DNA from: Candidatus Poribacteria bacterium
GTDB taxonomy: Bacteria; Poribacteria; WGA-4E; WGA-3G
Assembly: GCA_022823085.1 (NCBI GenBank)
Contig: JAJDXV010000077.1
Coordinates: forward strand, 1 to 48,306
DNA: 48,306 nucleotides
Direction of reading: 5' to 3'
Part shown: positions 8,162 through 17,910 of the stretch, piece after piece
Position numbering within the stretch: the stretch's first letter is position 1
Layout of the letters: each line of letters opens with the position of its first letter
The notes under the pieces: model-generated
The model's input: the letters and a program-made list of their open reading frames with translations, nothing else
What the model was told of the DNA's origin: nothing
The model's database searches: none
Program-made: the position numbers and the translations under genes

Positions 8162-10516
8162 ATGCCAACGCTTATTTCACGACTACATCCGAGAAGAACG
8201 GAACCTACAAAGTACCGACGCGTCGTTTTTCTCTCGATTTTATCTCTATTCCTTTTGACTACAGTCACATATTCTGTTTTCGCACAGGTTCAGCGCGGAA
8301 CGCCCCCATCGGCAGCACTTAAGTTATTGGAACGCATTGAAGCAGCACATGATCACTACCACGAAAAACGGTACACGGAAGCAATTGAGGCATACCAAGC
8401 CCTGCTTGAAAGTGGGATAACCGACAGCGACGGCTCAAACACGCAACTGCAACAGAGCCAAAAGGATTCGATTCGCTTGATGATGGGTCAGAGCTATGCC
8501 AAAATAGGTGAGGATGCCGCAGCACAACGCGTTTTCAGAGAGATCGTTGACGAAAACCCGAACGGTTCTTACGCGACACGCGCGGTACATCGGTTAGTGA
8601 ATCTGTATTGGGAACGGTATCAGTTTCGGGAAGCGATTATAGAGTGCAAGCAGCTCCTCAAGCAGCACCCAGACACCACTGTTGCTTCGACGGCTGCCTA
8701 TCTCGTCGGGCAATATCAAGAAGCAGAAGGCAATTCTGAAGAGGCGATAAAGAGTTACAAGTATTTTCTTGACAACTTCCCCGCCTCACCCTACCAAACA
8801 ACCGCAGTTAATAGGCTTATTCGGCTCTACATCACGAATCACCGCTACGTCGAGGCTGAAGATATGATTCAAACGCGGATGCAACAGTATCCCGATGACA
8901 TAACCTTGTTGGAGCAATTGGCAGAACTTTACCAACAACAGGAAGACTATCCGAAGGCACTTGAACTTTATCAGAAAGCGATTAAGCAGAATCCAGAAAA
9001 TACAAACCTGCGTAAGAAGTTAGGCGCGCTCTATGCCGAGATGGGTAAGACTGAGCAAGCCATTTCCGAATGGGAGAAACTGGTGGCAGGACCATCGAAT
9101 CGGTCTGACCGACATCAGCAACTCGGTGCCATCTATCTCTCAAATAAGATGTATCCAGAGGCGATTGCAGCGTATCGGCAAGCAATTCAGTTGAACCCAC
9201 AGAGCCTCCATCCTTATATACAATTGGCTTCAGCATACAAAATTCAGGGCAAAATTGAGGACGCTGCTGCGGTATACATTGATGCTTTACTGCACATCGG
9301 ACTTGACCGGAACACGCGTGAAATCATCTGGCGCACGATGCTTGAAATTTATGAAGGCGAACAACACAAACCGCTTCAGGAAAAACTCATTGTTGAACTT
9401 GAAAAACGTCGCCCGCAACCTCGGTATGCCCCTAATGCCGTTATGACTTTAGCAGAACTCTATTTCTATGCCGGTAGAACAACACAAGCACTCGAAACAT
9501 TTAAGCAGCTCCATCAACATTATACGTTGCATACGGACCTAACACTCGAAAAATACGCACAAATCTTGCAACGCAACGAAAATTTACAGGTGTCCGCTGA
9601 CTTTTACGAAACCATAATAACGGGTTCAACAGATAGGCAGCGCATCAGGAACGTCCGAACCAAACTCGCTGAACTCTACGAAAAGATGGAACAGTGGAAC
9701 GCAGCGGTCAAACTCTTAAAAGAACAACTCCGAACGGGCGAGACATCTGTCAAGGACAAGTTGGTACTCGGACGGTTGCAATTACATGGACTCCGAGACC
9801 CAAAAGCGGCGCAGATGACCCTCGAACCGCTGCTCACCCAACGCTTGGTGACCAGTCAATTATCAGAAGCACAGTTGATTTTAGGCGAATGCCATGTTCT
9901 ACTAAAACGTTATACTCGCGCGAGGGAAGTCCTTGAACCGATCGCTAACCGAAGCGGCAGCTTCCAAGCAACCGCTCGAAAACTCATCGGCGACTCCTAT
10001 CTCTTCGCATCAGACTTTGAACAAGCCGTCAAAGAATACAAACTCGTGATCCAAATTTCAAAATCTGATCGACTCACGAATGACGCACTTGAACGGATCG
10101 TCCTCATCCAGAACCATCCAGGCTATTTCAAGGTTCCGCTTACAGATTATGCCACAGCTGTTCAGCACCATCTAAACGGGCAAACGGCAGCAGCATTACA
10201 ACAGGGTCAGCGGATCCTTGAAGTCTATCCCAAGGCGACTATTGTCGATGAGGTCTGGCTGCTGATCGGTAATATCCATCGTGGAGAAGGTAGAGGTGAC
10301 GAGGCAATCAATGCATACCAACAAGTGGTTGTTAAGGAGAGCCCTATCGCCACGAAAGCACTCGTAAACATCGCCGAAGTTTATCGACAAAAATCTGACC
10401 TTACGAATGCCGCCGCTACCTACACGACGCTTATCACGGACTATCCTGAGAATATTATCGTTGTCCACGCGCGGCAGCAACTTGACGAAATTACGAAACT
10501 TCAGCAAAAAAGATAA
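8162..10516 (+). CDS. Secreted tetratricopeptide-repeat protein
   Basis: A 784-residue protein. The ATG at 8162 is preferred over a TTG at 8120. It is followed by a signal peptide (basic MPTLISRLHPRR region, hydrophobic FLSILSLFLLTTVTYSVFA, then Q). The rest is built almost entirely of TPR-like helical pairs, with repeated cores such as EAIEAYQALL, KALELYQKAIKQNPEN, EAIAAYRQAIQLNPQ and EAINAYQQVVVKES. No enzymatic domain is visible. Such proteins serve as scaffolds for periplasmic or outer-membrane complexes (BamD, YbgF or PilF-like roles). The spread of repeats over about 750 residues points to a large solenoid. The partner is unknown. Confidence 0.82.
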   Translation: MPTLISRLHPRRTEPTKYRRVVFLSILSLFLLTTVTYSVFAQVQRGTPPSAALKLLERIEAAHDHYHEKRYTEAIEAYQALLESGITDSDGSNTQLQQSQKDSIRLMMGQSYAKIGEDAAAQRVFREIVDENPNGSYATRAVHRLVNLYWERYQFREAIIECKQLLKQHPDTTVASTAAYLVGQYQEAEGNSEEAIKSYKYFLDNFPASPYQTTAVNRLIRLYITNHRYVEAEDMIQTRMQQYPDDITLLEQLAELYQQQEDYPKALELYQKAIKQNPENTNLRKKLGALYAEMGKTEQAISEWEKLVAGPSNRSDRHQQLGAIYLSNKMYPEAIAAYRQAIQLNPQSLHPYIQLASAYKIQGKIEDAAAVYIDALLHIGLDRNTREIIWRTMLEIYEGEQHKPLQEKLIVELEKRRPQPRYAPNAVMTLAELYFYAGRTTQALETFKQLHQHYTLHTDLTLEKYAQILQRNENLQVSADFYETIITGSTDRQRIRNVRTKLAELYEKMEQWNAAVKLLKEQLRTGETSVKDKLVLGRLQLHGLRDPKAAQMTLEPLLTQRLVTSQLSEAQLILGECHVLLKRYTRAREVLEPIANRSGSFQATARKLIGDSYLFASDFEQAVKEYKLVIQISKSDRLTNDALERIVLIQNHPGYFKVPLTDYATAVQHHLNGQTAAALQQGQRILEVYPKATIVDEVWLLIGNIHRGEGRGDEAINAYQQVVVKESPIATKALVNIAEVYRQKSDLTNAAATYTTLITDYPENIIVVHARQQLDEITKLQQKR

Positions 10517-10529
10517 AACACAGTTCATA

Positions 10530-10619
10530 GTTTTCAGTTAAGAGGACGCTTGGAACTGAAAACAACTGACAATTAAAAGATTTTTTTGAAAGAAAAAAAT
10601 CGTACTAACAACTGAAAAC
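10530..10619. repeat. Inverted and direct copies of AACTGAAAAC plus an A/T-rich palindrome
   Basis: GTTTTCAGTT (10530-10539) is the exact reverse complement of AACTGAAAAC at 10554-10563, and the same decamer recurs at 10610-10619. Between them GATTTTTTT (10579-10587) and AAAAAAATC (10593-10601) form a 9-bp stem with loop GAAAG, which could act as a bidirectional terminator between the TPR gene and aconitase. Confidence 0.6.
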
Positions 10620-10640
10620 TACTAAAAAGGAGTCAGCAGA

Positions 10641-13313
10641 ATGCCCCATCCTGCTCATAATTTGTTCGATACATACCGGACCCTTGAAGGCGAAGGGTTT
10701 GCGTGTAATTACTATTCACTACCTGCCTTAACAGCGGCTGGCATCGGGTCGATTAAAACTTTGCCTGTCAGCCTCCGTCTCTTACTCGAATCACTACTAC
10801 GAAATTACGACGGACATCAGATCACAGAAGACGATATTGTGAATTTGGCGAATTGGAAGGCAAGTTCCCCGAAAGCCGCTGAGATCCCATTCAAACCGGC
10901 ACGTGTAGTCGCACAAGATTTCACAGGTGTCCCACTCGTCGTCGATATTGCGGCAATGCGCTCCGCTGTTGCTGAACTCGGTGGCGACGCAAGCATGATA
11001 GAACCGCTTGTCCCCGTCGATTTAGTTATCGACCACTCTATTCAAGTCGATGCATACGGTTCAGAGAACGCATTTCAGTTCAACACCCAGCGCGAGTTTG
11101 AACGCAACAAAGAACGTTACGAATTTCTGAAATGGGGGCAGCAGGCATTTGAAAAGTTCAACATCATTCCGCCTTCTATTGGTATTGTCCATCAGGTGAA
11201 CTTGGAATATCTCGCCAAGGTCGTTATGATGGAAGATTCCCTCGCTTATCCGGATACCGTCGTCGGTACCGATTCACACACGACGATGATTAACGGTTTA
11301 GGCATCGTTGGATGGGGTGTTGGCGGTATTGAAGCGGAAGCCGCGATGTTAGGTCAACCGGTCTATATCTTAACACCAGAAGTGCTCGGTGTCCACCTCA
11401 AAGGCGAACTCCATGAAGGTGTTACCGCAACGGACCTCGTGTTGACCGTAACCCAACACCTCAGAGCCGCTGCAGTCGTCGGTAAGTTCGTCGAATTCTT
11501 TGGTGAAGGTGTAGAAGCCCTCTCCCTACCCGACCGTGCAACAATCTCAAACATGTGCCCCGAATACGGCGCGACGATCGGTTTCTTCCCACCTGATGCT
11601 GAGACGATGCAATACCTCCGCCTTACAGGGCGCGATGAAACACACGTTGATAGGGTTGAAGCGTACCTTAAAGCGCAAGATATGTTCGGCATCCCACGTC
11701 TTGGAGAAGTTGAGTACTCCGATGTACTTGAAATTGACCTTGGCGACATCGAACCGAGTATCGCAGGACCGAAACGACCACAAGATCGGATCGCTCTGTC
11801 GGATGTTAAACAGACCTTTAGCGAACTCCTCACGCGTCCCATCGCAGAAGATGGGTTTGGTGTTACAGACAGCACAGGCGACGACCGTATAACCCACGGC
11901 TCCGTTGTTATATCTGCCATTACGAGTTGCACGAACACCAGCAACCCATCTGTTATGATTGGTGCCGGACTGCTTGCCAAGAAAGCGGTTGAAAAAGGGC
12001 TGCATGTCCCCGATTACGTGAAAACGAGTTTGGCTCCCGGTTCGCGCGTCGTAACGGAATATTTGCAAAATACCGGTCTATTGCCTTATCTCGAACAACT
12101 CGGTTATAACGTCGTCGGTTACGGTTGCACAACTTGTATCGGTAACAGTGGCCCCCTAAACGATGTGGTTCAAACGGCGATAGATGAAGGCAATCTTGTC
12201 ACAGCGAGCGTCTTGAGTGGCAACCGAAACTTTGAAGCGCGCGTGCATCCAGAAATCAAAGCGAACTTCCTGATGTCGCCACCACTTGTTGTCGCCTACG
12301 GAATCGCGGGGCGTATTGATATTGACTTTGCTACCGAACCGCTTGGACACAGCGATACCGGTGAAGCGGTCTATCTCCGAGACATCTGGCCCAACCGTCA
12401 AGAGATTGCTGAAATGATTGCCGAAGCAGTTAATCGTCGGACGTTCAAAGAGATGTACGACGCAATCGGTAACCAGGCACCGGAATGGGAAGAGCTCTCC
12501 GGTGCGACGGGTGTCCTCTATCCGTGGAACGAGCGAAGCACCTATGTCCAGCATCCACCGTTCTTTGAAGGCTTTTCGAGGGAACCAGCTCCGATTTCAG
12601 ACATCGTAGATGCGCGCGTTCTCGGTATTTTTGGGGATTCTGTCACGACAGATCATATCTCGCCAGCAGGTGCAATCGCAGCTGCAAGTCCAACGGGAGA
12701 ATATCTCCAAGCGCACGGTGTGGAAACGCGCGATTTTAATACCTACGGTTCCAGACGTGGTAATGACCGGGTGATGACACGCGGGACCTTCGCCAATCGC
12801 CGTGTCCGTAACTTGATGACACCCGATGTAGAAGGTGGCTTCACACTTCTGTATCCAGAAGGCACAGAGACGACCATCTACGAAGCAGCGCTCCACTACC
12901 AAGAAAATAGCGTGCCAACTGTCATCTTCGCTGGACAGGACTACGGTATGGGGAGTTCCCGGGATTGGGCAGCGAAAGGTCCGAAACTTTTAGGTGTCAA
13001 AGCTGTTGTTGTTGAGAGTTACGAACGTATCCACCGCAGCAATCTCATCGGTATGGGCGTCTTGCCGTTGCAGTTCAAAGACGGTGAAAACATACAGACA
13101 CTTAACCTCGACGGCAGTGAAATCATCAGCATCACAGGTTTCGCCGATGACCTCCACCCCGGACAGATGGCAACGATGCAGATCGTCCGCGCCAACGGCG
13201 AGACACAGACGACGGAGTTATTAATCAGGATTGATTCACCCGTAGAGGTAGAATACTACAAACACGGTGGAATTCTGGATTACGTGATTCGGAATTTCTT
13301 GTCTGCCTCATAA
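10641..13313 (+). CDS. acnA: Aconitate hydratase
   Basis: Interconverts citrate and isocitrate in the TCA cycle using a [4Fe-4S] cluster. At 890 residues it has the AcnA/IRP1 size and domain order. The cluster cysteines are in SCTNTSNPS (C430) and YGCTTCIGN (C496, C499). Other landmarks are [15 protein letters not shown], the swivelling C-terminal domain with [16 protein letters not shown], and [20 protein letters not shown] lies 9 nt upstream of the ATG. It appears to be transcribed alone, with a strong hairpin terminator at 13333. AcnA presence fits an oxidative TCA cycle. Confidence 0.97.
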   Translation: MPHPAHNLFDTYRTLEGEGFACNYYSLPALTAAGIGSIKTLPVSLRLLLESLLRNYDGHQITEDDIVNLANWKASSPKAAEIPFKPARVVAQDFTGVPLVVDIAAMRSAVAELGGDASMIEPLVPVDLVIDHSIQVDAYGSENAFQFNTQREFERNKERYEFLKWGQQAFEKFNIIPPSIGIVHQVNLEYLAKVVMMEDSLAYPDTVVGTDSHTTMINGLGIVGWGVGGIEAEAAMLGQPVYILTPEVLGVHLKGELHEGVTATDLVLTVTQHLRAAAVVGKFVEFFGEGVEALSLPDRATISNMCPEYGATIGFFPPDAETMQYLRLTGRDETHVDRVEAYLKAQDMFGIPRLGEVEYSDVLEIDLGDIEPSIAGPKRPQDRIALSDVKQTFSELLTRPIAEDGFGVTDSTGDDRITHGSVVISAITSCTNTSNPSVMIGAGLLAKKAVEKGLHVPDYVKTSLAPGSRVVTEYLQNTGLLPYLEQLGYNVVGYGCTTCIGNSGPLNDVVQTAIDEGNLVTASVLSGNRNFEARVHPEIKANFLMSPPLVVAYGIAGRIDIDFATEPLGHSDTGEAVYLRDIWPNRQEIAEMIAEAVNRRTFKEMYDAIGNQAPEWEELSGATGVLYPWNERSTYVQHPPFFEGFSREPAPISDIVDARVLGIFGDSVTTDHISPAGAIAAASPTGEYLQAHGVETRDFNTYGSRRGNDRVMTRGTFANRRVRNLMTPDVEGGFTLLYPEGTETTIYEAALHYQENSVPTVIFAGQDYGMGSSRDWAAKGPKLLGVKAVVVESYERIHRSNLIGMGVLPLQFKDGENIQTLNLDGSEIISITGFADDLHPGQMATMQIVRANGETQTTELLIRIDSPVEVEYYKHGGILDYVIRNFLSAS

Positions 13314-13332
13314 GAGTAGCAAATCTGTCAAC

Positions 13333-13362
13333 AGGCGCGCTGCGTAAGCGCGCCTAATTTTT
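13333..13362 (+). terminator. Rho-independent terminator after acnA
   Basis: A perfect 9-bp stem AGGCGCGCT (13333-13341) / AGCGCGCCT (13347-13355) with loop GCGTA is followed by AATTTTTAT. It lies 20 bp past the acnA stop. The same core stem recurs at 29933-29953. Confidence 0.75.
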
Positions 13363-13523
13363 ATAAAGTAGCGTTGATATCTATTCCTCAAAGATGTTAT
13401 CATTATAAGAGGAAGAATTCAATTTGCCATAAAAATTTGAGGACCTTGAAGGCTCGACTGCAACCCACAACGAAACCTGAATACTAACTTTCACGTTATC
13501 AACCGTTGTATTGAGATAGGTTG

Positions 13524-13895
13524 ATGAAGAAACACATGCCATTACAAACAAAAAGCATACTCCTATTCACTTTAATCATCTTGTCCGTCATCATCGGATG
13601 TGGTTGGGATGAACACATAGAGACGCTCACCATCGGACCCTATGAAGTAGACTGTGTAGGTGCTTTTGAGCAGGAGTGCTACCTTGAATTCAATGAGGAA
13701 AGCCAAGAATGGCATCTTTTTTATGAGGGCATAGTCGGATTTGACTTTGAACCCGGGTTCATCTGGACACTGAAAGTCAAACTTAAAGATAGAGGCACAG
13801 AGATCCAAGATGTCGGACGGTACGCCTATCACCTTGTGGAGATCATAAGCAAGGAGGAGGCATCTGTAGATGAGAGACCACCTCGGAAACCATAG
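13524..13895 (+). CDS. Lipoprotein with DUF4377-like domain
   Basis: A 123-residue exported lipoprotein. It has a basic N-terminus, the hydrophobic run SILLFTLIILSVIIGC, and a lipobox VIIGC whose Cys would be acylated. The mature part reads as the DUF4377 fold found in META/HslJ-associated lipoproteins. It has a Cys pair (VDCVGAFEQECYLEF), W-HLFY, GFDFEPGF and a final beta-strand LKVKLKDR. The ATG at 13524 is used; a TTG immediately before it is in frame. Convergent with the next gene. Function unknown; possibly an envelope stress or small-molecule-binding lipoprotein. Confidence 0.75.
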   Translation: MKKHMPLQTKSILLFTLIILSVIIGCGWDEHIETLTIGPYEVDCVGAFEQECYLEFNEESQEWHLFYEGIVGFDFEPGFIWTLKVKLKDRGTEIQDVGRYAYHLVEIISKEEASVDERPPRKP

Positions 13896-13961
13896 ACCCA
13901 ATTTTCTTAGGAGTTCTGTGAAGAGTGTATTTCCGCCTTTAGCAGAAATGAAGGAAGTGTT

Positions 13962-14639
13962 TTAAGAAGGCAAAACAAACGCGTCTTTGAATTTCTTGTA
14001 CCAACGTGTAAAGAGGGCAACAGCCTCTGGATCCTGACGTTTCGGCGAAAACTGATAGGTGCCTTCGCCTGCATCGCCATAAGACAGCGAATAAACCCCG
14101 CGTGCACGCCGTCCAATCGCAATAACTCCAAACGCCTGTCCACCGGGGTTTATTGGGTGTATATCTCTCTTACCTACCGCAACAGCAATGATTCCATAGA
14201 CGCGTAAATATCCAATAGCGATAATACCAACGGAGGAGATACCGCCTATAGATATGATGCCGCAAGAGCAGGCCAGCCCGATTGAAATTACACCAAAAGA
14301 GCAATTACCAACTGAGATAAGCCCAAAAGTGAAGCTCCCCACTGAAATGATTCCGGATGCAAATACTCCGAATGCTATGTGTGGAAATCCGATGTCTAAC
14401 AGTAGAGATTCACCAGCGTACCAAAGGTTTAAAAATCCAGTGATATCAACTTTCGTCTGTTCTAAATACCATGCAATCACGCGTGCTATGAAGGGCGCGC
14501 TAATTAAGAGGGCTGAAACGGTAAAAGCGGTATTGAATCTCCGAACGTATCCGTTAAATGTCCTTCGGAAGATTTCCGCATCAAGCGGATAGTTGTGGAG
14601 TTCTTCGTCTTTGATTTGTTTTCCTGAAATTTTTGACAT
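13962..14639 (-). CDS. Membrane-associated protein with GIISIG-type repeats, coupled to cstA
   Basis: A 225-residue protein. An N-terminal hydrophobic segment (about 40-60) precedes a run from about 88 to 190 of short Gly-rich repeats. Examples are FGVFASG, IISVGSFT, FGLISVGNCS, FGVISIGLAC, GIISIGGIS and GIIAIGYL. They give an approximately hexapeptide or octapeptide periodicity that suggests a beta-helix or glycine-zipper assembly. The ATG at 14639 is 4 nt beyond the cstA stop, so translational coupling is likely. A longer reading back to 14813 would lie inside cstA in another frame and is rejected. No enzymatic residues are recognised; a link to CstA transport is inferred only from position. 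Confidence 0.7.
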   Translation of the reverse strand: MSKISGKQIKDEELHNYPLDAEIFRRTFNGYVRRFNTAFTVSALLISAPFIARVIAWYLEQTKVDITGFLNLWYAGESLLLDIGFPHIAFGVFASGIISVGSFTFGLISVGNCSFGVISIGLACSCGIISIGGISSVGIIAIGYLRVYGIIAVAVGKRDIHPINPGGQAFGVIAIGRRARGVYSLSYGDAGEGTYQFSPKRQDPEAVALFTRWYKKFKDAFVLPS

Positions 14640-14643
14640 CTGT

Positions 14644-16539
14644 TTAATCTGCAGTAACACTTTCCAACGGCGGGAGTTCTGGGTAATTCCCGCGGGCATT
14701 TCGCCATGCGATGACCCCTTCAGCAACCATCCATATCTGCAACGCCTCCACGATGACACCGAATCCGAAGAGCAGATATTTGCCAGTGAAAAGCCATCCG
14801 GTCTGCGGATCAAACATTTGGTGCAGCATTGCCCACGCAGGCATGATAAGCATGACGATCATCGGTAGGAACGCGAACCAGATCGGTTTATTGCGCCGCA
14901 CGAGATAGAAGACGATCACCATAAACGCTAATCCGGCAAGAAGTTGGTTCGTCGCACCGAAGAGGGGCCAGAGCGTTAATCCACCGCTTCCCGGACCACT
15001 CGGTCCCTGCAACAAGGCGACAGCCGCAGCGAGTACCAATGCAAAGGCAGTGGCAATATAGCGATTCATCAGTGGCTTGATATTAGCCGTTTGTGCAAGT
15101 TCATGGATCACGTAGCGTTGAAGACGGGTCGCTGTATCGAGTGTTGTCGCTGCGAAACTTGCAACAAGCACTGCCATAATCGCGATACCCATCTTCAGCG
15201 GGATACCGAGGGAAGCAAGGAAATTCCCACCCCCATCAACAAACGCGCTTACCTTCGCTTTGAGGTTGTGGCTTGCCCAACCGCCGACGACTGTTGTTGT
15301 ACCATCAGCGTTGATCGTCGTTGTGATCGTCGCGTAACGCGTTCTCCATGCGTCCTGATTCATAACAGGTGCAGCACTTTCCGCCTTGACGATGGGTTCA
15401 AATGTATAGTTGGCACCCGTCCCTGTTCGATTGAAAATCCCCATACCGATACCGGCACAGCAGGCGAGAATAACGATGACAGCGAGTCCACCCTCAAGCA
15501 ACATCGCACCGTATCCGACGTATTGTGCATCACTTTCAGATTCGACCTGTTTGCTGGAGGTACCGGAACTCACCATACAGTGGAAACCGCTAACAGCACC
15601 GCAGGCAATCGTGATAAATAAGAAGGGCCAAATCGGTGGTGCATCGGGCGGGATATCTGAAGCAACCGCTGGGGCGGAGGCAACAAGGTCTGCTCCACCT
15701 GTAAAACCTGCAACTGCGAGTCCGAGAATCAATAGGAGGAGTGCAAGTACGAGTTCGTGACTGTTGATGAAATCGCGGGGTTGGAGGAGCGTCCATACCG
15801 GCAACACGGAGGCGATAAAACAGTAGACAAAAAGCACCAGCGTCCAGATTACCACGACGTTCAGATAGGTTTTTCCAAGTAATGGGATGCCGAGCCACGC
15901 GCCTAAATCAATCGGCAGCAGATATGCCCCGACACCCATCGCTATATACATCACGCCGAGCGCGATGATAGACGGGACAAGGATGTTACGCCCCTGACGG
16001 TGTATCCAGATGCCAATACCGATGGCAAGCGGAATTTCTACCCAAACCGATAGCACAGATTCAGGATAATAGGAGAAAATTAGGGCGATGACCAAACCGA
16101 AGATCGCGAGGACAATTGTCAAACCCATGAAGAGAACGAAAAGGAAAAGGAATTTCGCGCGGGGTCCAATCATTCTCCCCGCGACTTCGCCAACGCTCTG
16201 CCCACGATTACGCAAGGAGACGACGAGTGCGCCGAAGTCATGAACTGCACCGATAAAGACGGAACCGAGAACAACCCACAACAGGGCTGGTAACCATCCC
16301 CAAAAGACAGCGATAGCAGGTCCGACAATCGGACCTGTACCGGCAATACTCGTGAAGTGGTGCCCAAAAATCACCTCTTTTTTTGTCGGCACATAATCGA
16401 CATCATCTTGTAGTTCTTGGCTCGGAACGGGTGCTTCGGCATCTAATCCGAAGATTTTTCGCGCCAACCATTTGCCATACGTATGGTAAGCGACGATGAA
16501 ACCGATGAAACTCAAGACAGCAATAATAAGCGTATTCAT
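14644..16539 (-). CDS. cstA: Carbon starvation protein CstA (pyruvate/peptide transporter family)
   Basis: A polytopic inner-membrane transporter of the CstA/BtsT family, implicated in pyruvate and peptide uptake. The N-terminus MNTLIIAVLSFIGFIVAYHTYG, the block FGHHFTSIAGTGPIVGPAIA (about residues 57-76), HDFGALVVSLRNRG and FHCMVSSGTSSKQ are family signatures. About 16 hydrophobic segments are visible. The length (631 aa) lies between the short and long CstA subtypes. GGAG lies about 11 nt before the ATG. Followed 4 nt later by the Gly-repeat protein gene. Confidence 0.95.
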   Translation of the reverse strand: MNTLIIAVLSFIGFIVAYHTYGKWLARKIFGLDAEAPVPSQELQDDVDYVPTKKEVIFGHHFTSIAGTGPIVGPAIAVFWGWLPALLWVVLGSVFIGAVHDFGALVVSLRNRGQSVGEVAGRMIGPRAKFLFLFVLFMGLTIVLAIFGLVIALIFSYYPESVLSVWVEIPLAIGIGIWIHRQGRNILVPSIIALGVMYIAMGVGAYLLPIDLGAWLGIPLLGKTYLNVVVIWTLVLFVYCFIASVLPVWTLLQPRDFINSHELVLALLLLILGLAVAGFTGGADLVASAPAVASDIPPDAPPIWPFLFITIACGAVSGFHCMVSSGTSSKQVESESDAQYVGYGAMLLEGGLAVIVILACCAGIGMGIFNRTGTGANYTFEPIVKAESAAPVMNQDAWRTRYATITTTINADGTTTVVGGWASHNLKAKVSAFVDGGGNFLASLGIPLKMGIAIMAVLVASFAATTLDTATRLQRYVIHELAQTANIKPLMNRYIATAFALVLAAAVALLQGPSGPGSGGLTLWPLFGATNQLLAGLAFMVIVFYLVRRNKPIWFAFLPMIVMLIMPAWAMLHQMFDPQTGWLFTGKYLLFGFGVIVEALQIWMVAEGVIAWRNARGNYPELPPLESVTAD

Positions 16540-16580
16540 AGGCGAGCTCCAACTTTTTTAAAGGGAGCGTTAGGCACAGG

Positions 16581-17750
16581 TTACCTGACTCCCATTAATA
16601 CCTCAAATGTAAGTTGATCTAATTTTTCGTATCCGAGTCCTTTTTGGGCAAGGGTTTCGGGGTCAAAATCTATTTTTCTGAGTTTTCCGACGCTCTCGGT
16701 ATTGTAATTTGCCATGAGCGATTCAAGTTCAGCATCTCCGGCTCGCAATTCCGCCAAAATCCCCTGAATTTCCGCATCCTCGTTGAAGCGTTGTGCTTTC
16801 TCTTTCAAGATTAGGTAACTCCGCATGCACCCCGCCGCGAAGTCCCAGACACCTTCTTCATCTTCAGTTCGGTAGGCGTGTGCATCAAAGTGTCGGCACC
16901 CATCCCAATTGACATCTTCGAGGAACTTGACAAGGAAGAACGCACTCTTGATGTTTTCGGAGGCGAAGCGTAGGTCTTGGTCGAAACGGCTCATCTTCTG
17001 ATCATTCAGATCAATGTGGAAAAGTTTCCCCGATTCATACGCTTGAGCAACACCGTGGATAAAGCTTAACCCTGCCATCGTTTCGTGCGCGAATTCGGGG
17101 TTAACACCGACCATCTCAGGATGATCAAGTGTCTCGATAAAGTGAAGCATGTGCCCGGTCGTCGGCAGATAGATGTCGCCTCTCGGTTCATTCGGCTTCG
17201 CCTCAAGTGCGAATCGAAGGTCATAGTTTTGGTCTTTGACGTAGTACGTGAAATAGTTCATCGCTTCACGGTTCCACTTGACGGTATCTGGACCGTTTTT
17301 TGCGGCATCTACTTCTGCACCTTCACGTCCACCCCAAAAGACATAAACCGTTGCGCCGAGTTCCACGCCTAAGTCGATAGCATTCAACGTCTTCTGAATC
17401 GCGAAGGCTCGGACTTTCGGGTCGTTCGAAGTAAACGCACCGTCTTTGAAAATTGGATGGTAAAATAGATTCGTCGTAGCCATCGGCACTTTCATATTAT
17501 GGTCAGCAAGTGCCTGCTTGAATTCACTAACGATGTTGTCGCGTTCGGCGGCTGAAGCATCAAAAGGAACAAGGTCATTATCGTGTAAATTAACACCGTA
17601 CGCACCCAACGCACTCAGTTTTTCGACAGTGTAGGTAGGTTTAAGGCGGGGCCTGACAACATCACCAAATGGGTCGCGTCCCGGGTTGCCGACAGTCCAC
17701 AATCCAAAGGTAAACTTGTGCTCAGGCTTAGGCTGATACTGTTCTGACAT
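16581..17750 (-). CDS. xylA: Xylose isomerase (short, actinobacterial type)
   Basis: Converts D-xylose to D-xylulose in the cytoplasm. The protein has 389 residues, the size of class I (Streptomyces-type) enzymes. All catalytic and metal residues can be placed: H56 and D59 (NLHDND), W139 (FWGGRE), E183 and K185 (LEAKPNEPR), E219 and H222 (PEFAHE), D247 (IDLND), D257 and D259, and D289 (HFDAH). The Shine-Dalgarno AGGAGTG lies 6 nt before the ATG. No xylulokinase or pentose transporter is adjacent, so the physiological sugar could be another aldose. A palindrome-overlapped promoter lies upstream. Confidence 0.96.
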   Translation of the reverse strand: MSEQYQPKPEHKFTFGLWTVGNPGRDPFGDVVRPRLKPTYTVEKLSALGAYGVNLHDNDLVPFDASAAERDNIVSEFKQALADHNMKVPMATTNLFYHPIFKDGAFTSNDPKVRAFAIQKTLNAIDLGVELGATVYVFWGGREGAEVDAAKNGPDTVKWNREAMNYFTYYVKDQNYDLRFALEAKPNEPRGDIYLPTTGHMLHFIETLDHPEMVGVNPEFAHETMAGLSFIHGVAQAYESGKLFHIDLNDQKMSRFDQDLRFASENIKSAFFLVKFLEDVNWDGCRHFDAHAYRTEDEEGVWDFAAGCMRSYLILKEKAQRFNEDAEIQGILAELRAGDAELESLMANYNTESVGKLRKIDFDPETLAQKGLGYEKLDQLTFEVLMGVR

Positions 17751-17804
17751 TCAATCACTCCTGTTGTTTTTTGATTTTGAGATATTTGGGGATTAACACT
17801 TAGA

Positions 17805-17838
17805 ATTATAACATATTTTGCAGATTTGTTGCAAATCT
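17805..17838 (-). promoter_or_regulatory. xylA promoter overlapped by a palindrome
   Basis: On the minus strand TTGCAA (17829-17834) and TATAAT (17805-17810) are 18 bp apart. The -35 sits inside the perfect palindrome AGATTTG-TTG-CAAATCT (plus strand 17822-17838), a plausible repressor site. The leader to the ATG is about 45 nt. Confidence 0.55.
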
Positions 17839-17910
17839 TTATCGCAGTGTGATATGAGGTAGAATCTAAACAGGACTTTCACAAATACCGTTACTGGCGA
17901 GATTGAGGGA

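Noticed and set aside
10530..10619. Short CRISPR-like array of AACTGAAAAC
   Set aside because: Only three decamers in mixed orientation with irregular spacing; no spacers of constant length and no cas genes.
11363..12068. Long open frames on the minus strand inside acnA
   Set aside because: They are reverse-strand shadows of a highly conserved gene with strong codon bias; no ribosome site or sensible protein.
14640..14813. N-terminal extension of the Gly-repeat protein
   Set aside because: It lies entirely within the cstA coding sequence in another frame and has no ribosome site; the ATG at 14639 fits the coupled arrangement.
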